Notes under the pieces: generated by a model
What the model saw: the letters and a program-made list of their open reading frames with translations, nothing else
Told to the model about the DNA's origin: nothing
Databases searched by the model: none
Assembly: GCA_903895695.1 (NCBI GenBank)
Contig: CAITUY010000083.1
Span: forward strand, 1-64,000
Source of the DNA: an uncultured bacterium
GTDB taxonomy: Bacteria > Verrucomicrobiota > Kiritimatiellia > CAIKKV01 > CAITUY01
Direction: 5' to 3'
Length of the DNA stretch: 64,000 nucleotides
Translations under genes and position numbers: made by a program
Shown: piece after piece, positions 8,127 to 16,927 of the stretch
Layout: each line of letters opens with the position of its first letter
Position numbering within the stretch: the stretch's first letter is position 1

Positions 8127-8801
8127 ATGGAACGGCATTTCGACGAGCAACTGCAGACGCTGAAACTGCACCTGATGAAGATGAGCGCGTTGGCCGAGAC
8201 GATGATCGGTGATGCCCTCAAGGCGCTCGTCCAACGCGACGAGTCCGCGATCCCGCTCGTTTATGAACGGGAAGAACAAGTCAACCGGCTGCAGATCGAG
8301 ATCGACGAGATGTGCCTGACGATGATCGCGCTTCACCAGCCTGCGGCGGGCGATCTGCGGTTCATCATGGGCGCGGCCAAGACGAATTCCGACCTTGAGC
8401 GTCTGGCCGACCAGGCCGTGAACATCTGCAACAAGGCGGAGAATCTCCTGAAGGAACCGCCGCTCAAGCCCTTTGTCATCCTTCCCGAGATGGCCCGCAT
8501 CGCGCGCGAAATGCTCCACGACAGCCTCCATGCGTTCGTCAACCGCGATGTCGCCAAATCGCGCGACGTGCTGGTCCGCGACGACGAGGTGGATCGGATG
8601 AAGGCCGAGATTACCGTGGAGCTGTCGGCCTACATGGCCAGCGACTCGGCGACCATTTCCCGCGCGCTGGCCCTGGTGCTGATCGCGCGCAACATCGAGC
8701 GCATCGGCGATCACGCCACGAACATTGCCGAGAACACGATCTTTGTCGTCGAGGGGCGCGACATCCGGCACCATGCCGACCACAGGCCGGCGGGAAAATA
8801 G
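8127..8801 (+). CDS. phoU: Phosphate transport/signalling regulator PhoU
   Basis: A 224-residue all-helical protein with two PhoU repeats, each with the E/D-rich metal-binding pattern (DEMCLTMIALHQPAAGDLRFIMGAAKTNSDLERLADQA in repeat one; RALALVLIARNIERIGDHATNIAEN in repeat two). PhoU links Pst activity to phosphate signalling and prevents excess uptake. Start ATG 8127 follows AAGGAG (8115-8120). It closes the pst operon, and its stop lies one base from the stop of the convergent FHA gene. No PhoR/PhoB genes are in the window. Confidence 0.95.
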   Translation: MERHFDEQLQTLKLHLMKMSALAETMIGDALKALVQRDESAIPLVYEREEQVNRLQIEIDEMCLTMIALHQPAAGDLRFIMGAAKTNSDLERLADQAVNICNKAENLLKEPPLKPFVILPEMARIAREMLHDSLHAFVNRDVAKSRDVLVRDDEVDRMKAEITVELSAYMASDSATISRALALVLIARNIERIGDHATNIAENTIFVVEGRDIRHHADHRPAGK

Positions 8802-8802
8802 C

Positions 8803-9219
8803 TCAGGACTTCCGGCCCTTGGCTTGCTCGTCGGTGGTTCGGACGATCTCGCGCAGGATGGTGCGGTAGCCCTTCTTGCCTTCGTCCATTTCCGCGGTGA
8901 CTTCCCGGATGATGGTTCCGGTGCCCTTCTCGGGTTCCTTGCCAACCTGGAACTCGGTCGGCCCGATCCGGATTACGTCGCCGGATTTCAGCACCGCGAC
9001 TTCCGCGCGAACGCCATTGACGAAGATACCGTTGCGCGATTTGAGATCCTTGATGACGAATTCCCCGTCCCACGGCTTGATCTCGGCGTGAATGCGGGAG
9101 ACCTTGGTGTCGGCGATGATGATGTCGGCTTCCGCGGCGCGCCCGAACGTGACGGATGCCCGGCTGGCCAGATGCACTGAGTTTCGCTTGCCTTCGGCGT
9201 TGAGATAGACCAGAAACAT
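8803..9219 (-). CDS. FHA-domain protein
   Basis: A 138-residue cytoplasmic protein with an FHA domain over residues 12-95. Phosphothreonine-binding residues are visible: Gly26-Arg27, Ser41-Arg42 with His44 (SRIHAE), and Asn63-Gly64 with Asn68 (RNGIFVNG). FHA domains bind phosphothreonine peptides made by Ser/Thr kinases. The 40-residue charged tail has no recognised domain. ATG 9219 is preceded by a strong ribosome-binding site (GGAGGG on the minus strand, 9226-9231). No kinase or phosphatase gene is adjacent, so its partner is unknown. Confidence 0.9.
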   Translation of the reverse strand: MFLVYLNAEGKRNSVHLASRASVTFGRAAEADIIIADTKVSRIHAEIKPWDGEFVIKDLKSRNGIFVNGVRAEVAVLKSGDVIRIGPTEFQVGKEPEKGTGTIIREVTAEMDEGKKGYRTILREIVRTTDEQAKGRKS

Positions 9220-9291
9220 CGTGCCACCCTCCGCATTCGTTGCCACAGTCTTAGCAGAACGCCGTGTCGGCGGCAATTCTCATAGCGGCCC

Positions 9292-11214
9292 TCACGCAAG
9301 CCGGAAATCGATCATGGTCTGGCGATAGGCGTCGGGCAGTCCGATATCGAAGCGGCGGCCCTTGACGACGACCCCGGCGAAGCCGTCTTCCTTGCGCAGT
9401 TCGTCGAGGCAGGAGGTGAGTTGGAATTCGCCACGCTCCCGGATGTTGTGGCGGATATGCTCCTCGATCAACGGGAACACCCGAGGCTTGAGGATGTAGA
9501 TGCCGAACACCGAGAGGAAATGGTCTTCCGGCAGGCCGTCGACGATCAGGTTGTTGCGCGCGTAGTCGGCGTCCGGTTTTTCCGCGAACTCGGTAATATT
9601 CAGGATCTCACCGCCGTTCTGCCAGATGCCGGCAACGCAGCCGAAGTTGCGGACCTCGGAGGCGGGCGTAACCTTGAGACCCACCACGCTTTGCCCCGTT
9701 TTTTCGTAAACGTCGAGCAACTGGCCGACGCACGACCGGTCGGTGTCCGAAGCGTAGAGGTGATCGCCGAGCATCAGGAGGAACGGTTCCTCCTTGACCC
9801 ACTGCCGCCCGCAGTAAACGGCGTGCCCGAAGCCTTCCTGGGCATCCTGCGTCAGAAAGCTCACGCGTTTCCCGATATCCAGCAGGTAGCGGCTGTAGTC
9901 CTGGCTTTCGCGCGGCAGCTTGTTGAAGTTTTCGATGGGCGGCGGGGCGCAGAAGAAATCTTCGAACAATTCCTTGTCGGCCGTCTGGGTGATGATGCCG
10001 ACCTCCTCGATGCCCGAGTGGACGGCTTCCTCGACGATCGCCAGGATCACCGGCTTCATGCGGCCGTCGCGGCCCATGATGGGGAAGAGTTCCTTCTTCA
10101 TCGCCTTGGTGGCCGGGAAGAGCCGCGTGCCGAACCCGGCGGCCGGGACCAGCGCCTTGCGGACCCGGCGGCCGGCCTGGATGACGAGCTTGAGTCCCTT
10201 CAGTTTGAGGCCGTGCTCCAGGATTTCGACCACCTTATCCTGGCTCGCGGCGTCCTTCACGATGAACTGGGCGGTGCCGTCGCCCTGGGAGCCCACACCT
10301 TTGCCGCCCAGCACATGCGGCTGGAGGGCGGGGTGGGCGAGCACCTGGTGCAGCACGGGCGCCGTGAGTTGCGAGGGGCAGGCCGGCGTGCAGTAGCGGT
10401 CGAATTCGGCCTGGGCGTCGCGCATCAGGGCGCCCACGCGCGCGGCGTCGCCTTCCTGGATGGCCACCACGGCGTCGGCCGTGATGCGGGCGCTGATCGG
10501 GCCGAGGTAGCGCTGCACGCCGCGCTGGATCTCGTTCTCGGCGAACGGATAGCAGTGGTTCAGGTGGTTGAGAATTTCCTTGGTGTCCTTGCCGGCGCCG
10601 AGATCCACAATGACGAAATGCAAATCGCGGGGGACCGTCAACTCGACGACATCGATGCGGTCGCCGTCGAAGACCATCATGACCGGCCGGTTCCCGTAGG
10701 CGCAACCCTGGTCCATGCGCCCGCAGCGCGAAGGCGTCGTGACTTCGCCCAGGTAGGCGAATTCCATCTCGCCGCGGACCGTCATCTTCAGGTCGTAGAT
10801 CCGGTTGAACGCGCGGGCCACCAGCACGCAGGCGGCGGCGCTGGAGGAGAGCCCCTTCTTGATGGGCAGGTCGGTCTGGTAATTGTCGATCTCCAGCCCG
10901 CGCACGCGGTAATGGGTGAGCACCTGATAGGCCACCCCCGCCGCATAGCTGAAGAACCCGCCTTTTTGGGCTTCCGCCAACAGGGCGTCGCGGTCCATGG
11001 GCAACTCGTAAGGGCCGACGGGCGTGCCGTCGCCGAGCGTCGTCTTGATGATCAGCTTGGTCGGGTGCGGTTTGACATTGGCGTGCAGGCCCTGGTTGGT
11101 GCCCGTGATGATGGTGTAGCCTTTTTCCAGTTCGCCGTTGATGCGGCGGTAACTGCCGGCCCAGTCGGTATGTTCGCCAAAGAGGCAGATGCGCCCCGGT
11201 ACAAATAAATGCAT
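9292..11214 (-). CDS. Fusion of GHMP sugar kinase and GalU-like sugar-1-phosphate nucleotidyltransferase
   Basis: A 640-residue two-domain enzyme. Residues 1 to about 348 are a GHMP kinase of the galactokinase type: PGRICLFGEHTD (6-17), GLSSSAA (121-127), GRMDQG (165-170, candidate catalytic Asp) and GGKGVGSQGDG (303-313). Residues from about 353 are a GalU-type nucleotidyltransferase: PAAGFGTRLFPATKAMKKELFPI, LMLGDHLY and FAEKPDADY. The domains fit consecutive reactions: phosphorylate a free sugar at C1, then form the NDP-sugar. By analogy with plant and Bacteroides fucokinase/GDP-fucose pyrophosphorylase this would be a salvage enzyme, but the nucleotidyltransferase half looks UTP-type. Galactose, glucuronate and arabinose are all possible substrates. 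Start ATG 11214 has no strong ribosome-binding site. Confidence 0.88.
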   Translation of the reverse strand: MHLFVPGRICLFGEHTDWAGSYRRINGELEKGYTIITGTNQGLHANVKPHPTKLIIKTTLGDGTPVGPYELPMDRDALLAEAQKGGFFSYAAGVAYQVLTHYRVRGLEIDNYQTDLPIKKGLSSSAAACVLVARAFNRIYDLKMTVRGEMEFAYLGEVTTPSRCGRMDQGCAYGNRPVMMVFDGDRIDVVELTVPRDLHFVIVDLGAGKDTKEILNHLNHCYPFAENEIQRGVQRYLGPISARITADAVVAIQEGDAARVGALMRDAQAEFDRYCTPACPSQLTAPVLHQVLAHPALQPHVLGGKGVGSQGDGTAQFIVKDAASQDKVVEILEHGLKLKGLKLVIQAGRRVRKALVPAAGFGTRLFPATKAMKKELFPIMGRDGRMKPVILAIVEEAVHSGIEEVGIITQTADKELFEDFFCAPPPIENFNKLPRESQDYSRYLLDIGKRVSFLTQDAQEGFGHAVYCGRQWVKEEPFLLMLGDHLYASDTDRSCVGQLLDVYEKTGQSVVGLKVTPASEVRNFGCVAGIWQNGGEILNITEFAEKPDADYARNNLIVDGLPEDHFLSVFGIYILKPRVFPLIEEHIRHNIRERGEFQLTSCLDELRKEDGFAGVVVKGRRFDIGLPDAYRQTMIDFRLA

Positions 11215-11252
11215 TTCTTATCCCCCGTTCCTGGAACCCAATGCACGGCAGA

Positions 11253-11780
11253 TTACCCGCTTGCCAGAATTCCCGCAATCGCGGACCGCAGCTCAGCCAG
11301 CGAGTCGAAGCGGAGGTCGGGCGCGACGCCGGGCGCCGGCGGGCCGATGAGAATTGTGCGGCACCCGGCAGCCTGGCCGGCCTGGATATCGGTCGCCGAG
11401 TCGCCGATCATCCACGAGCGCGCGGGATCGAGATTGTGGCGGCGCGCGGCTTCCTTCAGCAGGCCCGGCTTGGGCTTGCGGCATTCACAGGCGTCGCGGT
11501 CGTGGGGACAGTAAAGGATGTCGTCCAGCGCGAGCCCGTCGGCCTTCAGCAGGCCTTGCAGGCAGCGGTGAATGTCGTCGACCGTCGCGGCCGTCAGGCG
11601 GCCGGTGGCCACGCCCCTCTGGTTAGTGACGACCACCGCCGCGAAACCGAGACGGCGCACGATGCGGAGGATCTCGACGAAGTCCGGCAGAAGGTGGAAA
11701 TCTTCCCAGCGCTCCACGTAGCCGGGCCCGGGTGATTCGTTGACGATGCCGTCGCGGTCGAAGAATACGCAGGGCTTCAC
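11253..11780 (-). CDS. gmhB: HAD-family D,D-heptose 1,7-bisphosphate phosphatase-like protein
   Basis: A 175-residue HAD-IIIA phosphatase. Motif I FFDRDG (6-11) holds both catalytic Asp residues; motif II is VVTNQRG; the zinc-loop Cys set reads CPHDRDACECRKPKPG; motif IV is MIGDSATD. The length and Zn-loop match GmhB, which removes one phosphate in ADP-heptose synthesis for lipopolysaccharide core. The GTG start at 11780 overlaps the stop of the upstream TIGR03790 gene (GTGA), so the two are probably translated together. A histidinol-phosphatase or other sugar-phosphatase role is possible. Confidence 0.85.
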   Translation of the reverse strand: MKPCVFFDRDGIVNESPGPGYVERWEDFHLLPDFVEILRIVRRLGFAAVVVTNQRGVATGRLTAATVDDIHRCLQGLLKADGLALDDILYCPHDRDACECRKPKPGLLKEAARRHNLDPARSWMIGDSATDIQAGQAAGCRTILIGPPAPGVAPDLRFDSLAELRSAIAGILASG

Positions 11781-13174
11781 GGTTGCACTTCCACCGTGAA
11801 CGTTGCTTCTGCGAAGGCCTGCTGCCGCAGGGCGCCTACGGCATACGCCACGGCCCGGAGGGTGTGCTGGCCCGCCGTGAGACCGACGGGGGTCAACGTG
11901 ACACTTGCAGGCTTCCCGACGGGTTGCAGCGTCCTGCCGTCCAGGAGAAACAGGGTCCGGTTGAAGAGGTAGCCGGCATCGTTTTGAACCGTCGCGGAAA
12001 CAGTCGCCGGCGCGCGGAGCGGGCCCTCGGGCAAGCCGCGCAGGGTGAGGCACGCCGCCGGCCGCCAGGGCGCCGCCAACGGCTCGCCGACCGGCAGGAG
12101 CTGGAGCGGGCATTTGACCGACTGGTAGAAGCTCTCCATCACCGTGCAGCCCATGGCGGCGTAAAAGAAGTACCGGGCATGCGGGAACTTCGACCAGATG
12201 GCAAACGGTTCCGTGATCGTTCCGGCCGAAGCCGTGGCGCCGGCCCGGATCCAGGCGGTGAGCTTGGTCTGGCCGCCGGTCTCGAACACGGCCCCAAAAC
12301 TGGTGAGGTGCTCGGCCATGCAGCCCGGGGCAAATGTCCGTTCGCCGGCCAGGTCGATATCGGCCAGCCCGTGGAGGACCCCGACGATCGGCGGGCCGCC
12401 GGCTGGCAACGAGTTCGTAATCGTGGCCGCGATCCCCCGCTCGCGCAGCTCGCGAACCACGCTCGGGAACTGCCAGAGGCGGCACTGCGTGCGGATGTCG
12501 GCATTGGTGATCAGATAGACGGTTCCCGTCGGCGCCGTGCCGTCCGAGTCCCGTCCGCGGCGCAGGCAGTCCTCGATCTCGGCCTGCGTATTGCCATGGG
12601 AACCGTCGAAACCCAGCAGCATGGCCGGGAGAGGCATGTCGGAGCCGAGCCAGGCGCGCTGGTTGTCGAGCGACTGCGGGGGAAATCCCCGGAACTCGGG
12701 CGAATCCGGGCCGCCGAAGAGCGACGACGCGTAGAGCCCCCGGGTGATGTCATCCTTGGAGGGCAGGCGATTGCGGACGAACGTCAGGCCGGTGATCGAG
12801 ACGAGGGGATCGGTCCTGACGCGCACGGGCATGTCGATGGAGTAGGCCCACGCGAGGATGTGGTCTTCCAACCCGCGTTCGCGAATGGCCCGCTGGGCAG
12901 GCTCCCAGATCAGGGCAGTGAACTGGTTTGTGGAAACCTCGTATGGCGCCGCCCAGGCGGCGGGGGGCAGATCGAGCAGCACGAGGTTGCATTCGGGCAC
13001 CTGGCGCAGCCGGAGGTAGTCACGGGCCACGGCCACAGAGGACGTGGAGTTGGCGTTCGCTAGCACCAGCAACTCGTGCGGACCCAGCGCCGCGGCAGAA
13101 GCAGCGAGGAAGACAGTGAACAGTGAACAGTGAACGGTGAACAGTGAACGGCAAACGGTACCAGCAATTCTCAT
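11777..13174 (-). CDS. TIGR03790-family exported protein of unknown function
   Basis: About 465 residues. After a signal-like N-terminus (hydrophobic from about residue 8, small-residue end ASAAALG) the mature part opens with the family hallmark HELLVLANANSTSSVAVARDYL followed by RQVPECNLVLLDLP. Later come GTVYLITNADI, the ITNSLPAGGPPIVGVLHGLAD stretch, and a C-terminal beta-rich domain near 370-465. TIGR03790 is a family I recall from planctomycete, verrucomicrobial and related genomes; no function is established. Oddities: six 7-base repeats lie in the signal-peptide codons and nine G residues (on the coding strand) lie 12-20 bases before the ATG, so slippage could change frame or translation. 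The start is the only ATG before the signal-like segment. Confidence 0.82.
   Translation of the reverse strand: MRIAGTVCRSLFTVHCSLFTVFLAASAAALGPHELLVLANANSTSSVAVARDYLRLRQVPECNLVLLDLPPAAWAAPYEVSTNQFTALIWEPAQRAIRERGLEDHILAWAYSIDMPVRVRTDPLVSITGLTFVRNRLPSKDDITRGLYASSLFGGPDSPEFRGFPPQSLDNQRAWLGSDMPLPAMLLGFDGSHGNTQAEIEDCLRRGRDSDGTAPTGTVYLITNADIRTQCRLWQFPSVVRELRERGIAATITNSLPAGGPPIVGVLHGLADIDLAGERTFAPGCMAEHLTSFGAVFETGGQTKLTAWIRAGATASAGTITEPFAIWSKFPHARYFFYAAMGCTVMESFYQSVKCPLQLLPVGEPLAAPWRPAACLTLRGLPEGPLRAPATVSATVQNDAGYLFNRTLFLLDGRTLQPVGKPASVTLTPVGLTAGQHTLRAVAYAVGALRQQAFAEATFTVEVQP
13115..13156. repeat. Heptanucleotide tandem repeat inside a signal-peptide region
   Basis: Six head-to-tail units of AGTGAAC (plus strand), the fourth and sixth with substitutions, inside codons for the signal-like region of the TIGR03790 protein. 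Seven is not a multiple of three, so gain or loss of one unit shifts the frame. The odd repeated peptide (SLFTV twice) is a by-product of the repeat. A related run appears in inverse sense near 13294-13312. Confidence 0.85.
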
Positions 13175-13185
13175 TATGGCTTTGG

Positions 13186-13194
13186 CCCCCCCCC
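13186..13194. repeat. Nine-base homopolymer tract upstream of a start codon
   Basis: Nine C on the plus strand (nine G on the coding strand), 12-20 bases upstream of the ATG at 13174, in the place of a ribosome-binding site. Such tracts change length by slippage and can alter translation. In draft assemblies homopolymers can also be miscounted. Confidence 0.7.
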
Positions 13195-13220
13195 GCGACC
13201 TTGTGTCGCCGGTGAACCTG

Positions 13221-13251
13221 ATTGGCGGGAAAAGCACGTTTTCCCGCCAAT
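13221..13251. promoter_or_regulatory. Perfect inverted repeat, possible terminator
   Basis: A 13-bp perfect stem (ATTGGCGGGAAAA at 13221-13233 with its complement at 13239-13251) and a 5-base loop, between the UroD-family gene ending at 13321 and the TIGR03790 gene. A and T runs at the top of the stem are unlike a normal terminator, and no T run follows the stem on the minus strand, so an operator or structured element is equally possible. Confidence 0.45.
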
Positions 13252-13320
13252 CTTCCGTTCCTGCCGCACAAGGCGGCAGGCGACGGATATCGGTGTTCAC
13301 CGTATACTGTTCGCTTCCCC

Positions 13321-14388
13321 CTACAGCCGAAACGTCTCGCAGGCTTCCTTCATGGCGAGCAGGTTGGCCCAGGGCACTTCGGGTTCGACCACATGGGTCG
13401 GCGCGATGACCAGGCCACCTTGCGGGCCGCAGCGGCGCAGATTGTCCCAGATCACCTGCTTGACGTCTTCCGGCTTGCCGAAAGGCAGCGTACTCTGCGT
13501 GCCCAGCGTGCCCCAGAACGACATTCGCCCGCCCACCTTCTTCAACACCTCGTCGAATGGCATGCACTCGGGCTGCACGGGATTGAGCACGTCGACCCCG
13601 ACCTCGACCAGGTCGTCGAGGAAGGGCAGGACGTAGCCGCAGGAATGATAGAAGAACAGCAGGTCGGGCTTGATTTCGCGGCCGGCCCGGATGATGGCCG
13701 CCAGCCGCGGCTTGAGCCACGTGCGCCACAATTCGAGGCTCATCATGATGGTGTGCTGCATGCCGATGTCGTCGCCGAGTTGGACGATGTCGCAGCCGGC
13801 CCGCGCCGCGACCCGTATGCGCTCGACCGAGTTAGCGGTCAGGCGGTCCAGGTGCACGGTGGCGCGCTCGTCGCCGGTGATCATATCGGCCATCAGGTCT
13901 TCCATGGAACGCAGGTACCAGGAAATCTCCCACACCGTGCAGGCCATGCCCGCCATGGTCGCGAGCCCATTGGCGTGGTGCCGGGCAACTTCGCTGCGCA
14001 GTCGGGCTTCGGCGTCGGCCGTGGGCCGTGGCAGCGGGTAGTTCCGCAGCTCGTCAACGGTTACGTCCTCGCCGCGCAAGGGGTGGTGCATGCGGGTCAT
14101 GTGGTAGCAGTTGGGCTGGTGCGAGTGCCCCACGCCAAAGGCGTCGACATCGGCATCGGCCGGCAACTCCTCCCGCGGGTACAGCGCCCTGGCGTCGGTC
14201 CACATTTTTTCCTGCGGAATTCCAACGCCGCGGAAAGGCGAGTTGAAGTACCCGACGATGTCGGTGTGGCCGAAGCGGGCGCTGAAGGCCTCCACTTGCG
14301 AGGCACAGAAGCCTCCGCAGTCGAGAGGCACCTGGTCGAATCCCTGGCGGCGGAGCGTACGCAGCAAGTTCTCACGGGGCGTGGGCAT
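13321..14388 (-). CDS. Uroporphyrinogen decarboxylase-family protein (probably not haem synthesis)
   Basis: A 355-residue TIM-barrel protein of the UroD/MtaA superfamily. Recognisable parts are the N-terminal PRENLLRTLRRQGFDQVPLDCGG, the DIVQLGDDIGMQ strand, FFYHSCGY (a His-x-Cys of the kind that binds Zn in corrinoid methyltransferase relatives), LNPVQPECM and the C-terminal VIAPTHVVEPEVPW. It lacks the N-terminal substrate Arg/Asp motif of true HemE, and no haem gene is nearby. Proteins of this group are abundant in PVC and gut bacteria and many are thought to handle methyl groups or act in sugar catabolism. The stop of glycogen phosphorylase lies 11 bases upstream, suggesting co-transcription. 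Confidence 0.85.
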   Translation of the reverse strand: MPTPRENLLRTLRRQGFDQVPLDCGGFCASQVEAFSARFGHTDIVGYFNSPFRGVGIPQEKMWTDARALYPREELPADADVDAFGVGHSHQPNCYHMTRMHHPLRGEDVTVDELRNYPLPRPTADAEARLRSEVARHHANGLATMAGMACTVWEISWYLRSMEDLMADMITGDERATVHLDRLTANSVERIRVAARAGCDIVQLGDDIGMQHTIMMSLELWRTWLKPRLAAIIRAGREIKPDLLFFYHSCGYVLPFLDDLVEVGVDVLNPVQPECMPFDEVLKKVGGRMSFWGTLGTQSTLPFGKPEDVKQVIWDNLRRCGPQGGLVIAPTHVVEPEVPWANLLAMKEACETFRL

Positions 14389-14398
14389 GGTGTTATTC

Positions 14399-16927
14399 CT
14401 AGATGGTGTCCGACGGCAACTCGATCGGGCACGGGCGCAGGTGCCAGATGTCCCGGGAGTACTCCTGGATCGTCCGGTCCGAACTGAACCGGCCCATATT
14501 GGCGATGTTCATAATGCACATCCGGGTCCAGCGCTGCGGGTCGCGGTAGACGGTGTCCACCTCGTCCTGGCAGGCAACGTATGCCTGAAAATCCGCCAGG
14601 TGCAGGTAGTAGTCGCCGTGGTCGAGCAGGGCCTCGCGAATCGGGCGGAACAGGCCGGGCTGTTCCAGGTTCAGGAAGTCGCCGGCCATGCAGTCCAGGA
14701 TGTGCTGGATGTCCGGGTACTGGCGGTAGTAGTCCCACGGGTTGTACGCCCCGGGTTCGCGGAGCGCCTTGATCTCCTCAATTGTTTTCCCGAAGGCGAA
14801 GAAGTTTTCGGCCCCGACTTCCTCGCGGATCTCGATGTTGGCGCCATCCAGCGTGCCGATGGTCAGCGCGCCGTTCAGGGCAAACTTCATGTTGCCTGTG
14901 CCGCTGGCCTCGGTGCCGGCCGTGCTGATCTGCTCGCTCAGGTCGCTGGCCGGGATGATGCGTTCGGCCAGCGAGACGCGGTAGTCGCTCAGGAACACCA
15001 CCTTCATCCGGTTGCGCATGTCGCTGTCGTTATTCACGATGGCGGCGACGTCGTTGATGAGCTTGATGATCAGCTTCGCCATGACGTAGCCGGGCGCGGC
15101 CTTGCCGGCGAAGATAAACGTCCGCGGCAGGATGTCGGCGTCCGGGTCGCGCTTGATGCGGCAGTAGCGATGCAGGATGTGCAGCACGTTCAGCACCTGC
15201 CGCTTGTATTCGTGAATCCGTTTCACCTGCACGTCGAACAGGGAGTTGGGATCCACTTCGATGCCGTTCGTCACGCGGATGTAGTCGGCGAGGCGGCGCT
15301 TGTTTTCGAGCTTGATGCGCTGCACCTGGGCCTGGAATTCCGCGTCATTGGCGTAGCGTTCGAGTTTCTTGAGCTTGAACAGGTCGACGATCCACTCGTC
15401 GCCGAGCTTCTTTGAAATCGCGCCGGCCAGGGCGGGGTTGCTTTTGAGCAGCCAGCGGCGTTGCGTGATGCCGTTGGTCATGTTCATGAACTTCGCCGGC
15501 CAGAGTTCGTAGAAGTCGCGGAAGAGCGTTTCTTTGAGAAGCTCGGAGTGCAGGCGGGCCACGCCGTTGACGCCGTGGCTGCCGACCACGGCCAGGTGGG
15601 CCATGCGGACCTGTTTCTCCGGCCCTTCTTCGATCAGCGACATGCGGCGCAGGCGGTCGTGATCGCTGGGGAACTTGTTCATCACCTGCCGCAGGAAACG
15701 GCGGTTGATCTCGTAGAGGATCCCCACGTGGCGCGGGAGCAGATCCTCGAACAGTCGCACCGGCCACTTCTCGAGCGCCTCGGGCATCAGCGTGTGGTTG
15801 GTATACCCTAACGTGTGCGTGACGATCTCCCAGGCCAGGTCCCAGTCCAGGTGTTCGACGTCGATCAAAAGCCGCATGAGTTCGGCGACCGCCATGGCCG
15901 GGTGCGTGTCATTGAGCTGGATCGCCACCTTGTCGGGGAACACGCGGAAGTCGCGGTTCGTGGCCTTGAAGCGGCGGAGGATATCCTGCAGCGAGCACGC
16001 GACGAAGAAGTACTGCTGCTTGAAGCGCAGTTCGCGGCCCTGTTCGATCCGGTCGTTCGGGTAGAGGATCTTGGTGATGTTCTCGCGGAAGATCTTCTGC
16101 TCGTAAGCGCGGATATAGTCGCCGTTATTGAAGAACGACAGGTCGAACTCCTCCGTGGCCTTGGCTGTCCACAGGCGGAGGTTGTTGACTGTATTGTTGC
16201 CGTAACCGGCAATGGGGAAGTCGTAGGGCATGCCGACGACCGTGTCATAGCCGACCCAGCGCGGCGCGTAACGGCCTTGCTCGTCGCGCTCGTCCTTCAT
16301 TTCGCCGCCGAAGTGGACGGGAAACTGGTACTCGGGGCGCTCGATTTCCCAGGGGTTTCCGTCGCGCAGCCAGTTGTCGGGCTCTTCCACCTGCTGACCG
16401 TCGCGGATGGCCTGGCGGAAGATCCCATAGTCGTAATGAATGCCGTAGCCGTAGCCCGGCAGTTCGAGCGTGGCCAGGGAATCGAGGAAGCAGGCGGCCA
16501 GGCGGCCGAGGCCGCCGTTGCCGAGCCCGGCGTCCTTCTCCAAATCGCGCAGGTAGTTCCAGTCGAGCCCGAGCTCGGCCATGGCCTTGTTCACGGTGTG
16601 GTCGAGCCGCAGGTTGATGACGTTGTTCCCCATGGCGCGGCCGATGAGGTACTCCATCGAGAGGTAGTAGACGCGTTTGACGTTGCGGTCGACGTAGGTC
16701 TGGCTGGTCTTGATCCAGCGACCCACGAGCCGGTCGCGGACAGCCATGGCCAGCGCGAAGTAGCGGTCGTGGTCGGTGGCCGAGTACTGGTCGCGGGCCA
16801 GCGTATAGCGCAGGTGGTTCTCGAAACTGAGCTTGATTCCCTCGACCGTGTCGAGGGTGCGGTAGTTGCTCAGATCCCGGATCGGCTCCTTGGCGCGGCG
16901 GCGAGCGGGGGTGGTTCTGGTTGCCAT
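14399..16927 (-). CDS. glgP: Glycogen/maltodextrin phosphorylase
   Basis: An 842-residue GT35 enzyme, close to the usual 800-850. It releases glucose-1-phosphate from alpha-1,4-glucan ends using phosphate and pyridoxal phosphate. The PLP lysine is in EASGTGNMKF (Lys681). Other family blocks are YLSMEYLIGRAMGNN, GLGNGGLGRLAACFLDS, IQLNDTHPAMAVAELMR, TNHTLMPEALEKWP and NGITQRRWL. Start ATG 16927 follows GGAGGACCT on the minus strand. It feeds glucose-1-phosphate to glycolysis and also to nucleotide-sugar enzymes such as RfbA. Confidence 0.97.
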   Translation of the reverse strand: MATRTTPARRRAKEPIRDLSNYRTLDTVEGIKLSFENHLRYTLARDQYSATDHDRYFALAMAVRDRLVGRWIKTSQTYVDRNVKRVYYLSMEYLIGRAMGNNVINLRLDHTVNKAMAELGLDWNYLRDLEKDAGLGNGGLGRLAACFLDSLATLELPGYGYGIHYDYGIFRQAIRDGQQVEEPDNWLRDGNPWEIERPEYQFPVHFGGEMKDERDEQGRYAPRWVGYDTVVGMPYDFPIAGYGNNTVNNLRLWTAKATEEFDLSFFNNGDYIRAYEQKIFRENITKILYPNDRIEQGRELRFKQQYFFVACSLQDILRRFKATNRDFRVFPDKVAIQLNDTHPAMAVAELMRLLIDVEHLDWDLAWEIVTHTLGYTNHTLMPEALEKWPVRLFEDLLPRHVGILYEINRRFLRQVMNKFPSDHDRLRRMSLIEEGPEKQVRMAHLAVVGSHGVNGVARLHSELLKETLFRDFYELWPAKFMNMTNGITQRRWLLKSNPALAGAISKKLGDEWIVDLFKLKKLERYANDAEFQAQVQRIKLENKRRLADYIRVTNGIEVDPNSLFDVQVKRIHEYKRQVLNVLHILHRYCRIKRDPDADILPRTFIFAGKAAPGYVMAKLIIKLINDVAAIVNNDSDMRNRMKVVFLSDYRVSLAERIIPASDLSEQISTAGTEASGTGNMKFALNGALTIGTLDGANIEIREEVGAENFFAFGKTIEEIKALREPGAYNPWDYYRQYPDIQHILDCMAGDFLNLEQPGLFRPIREALLDHGDYYLHLADFQAYVACQDEVDTVYRDPQRWTRMCIMNIANMGRFSSDRTIQEYSRDIWHLRPCPIELPSDTI

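Noticed and set aside
13321..14388. True haem-pathway HemE
   Set aside because: The conserved N-terminal substrate-binding block of HemE is missing, an HSC metal-type motif is present, and no hem gene is near; the same reasoning holds for 23188-24423 and 56122-57219.
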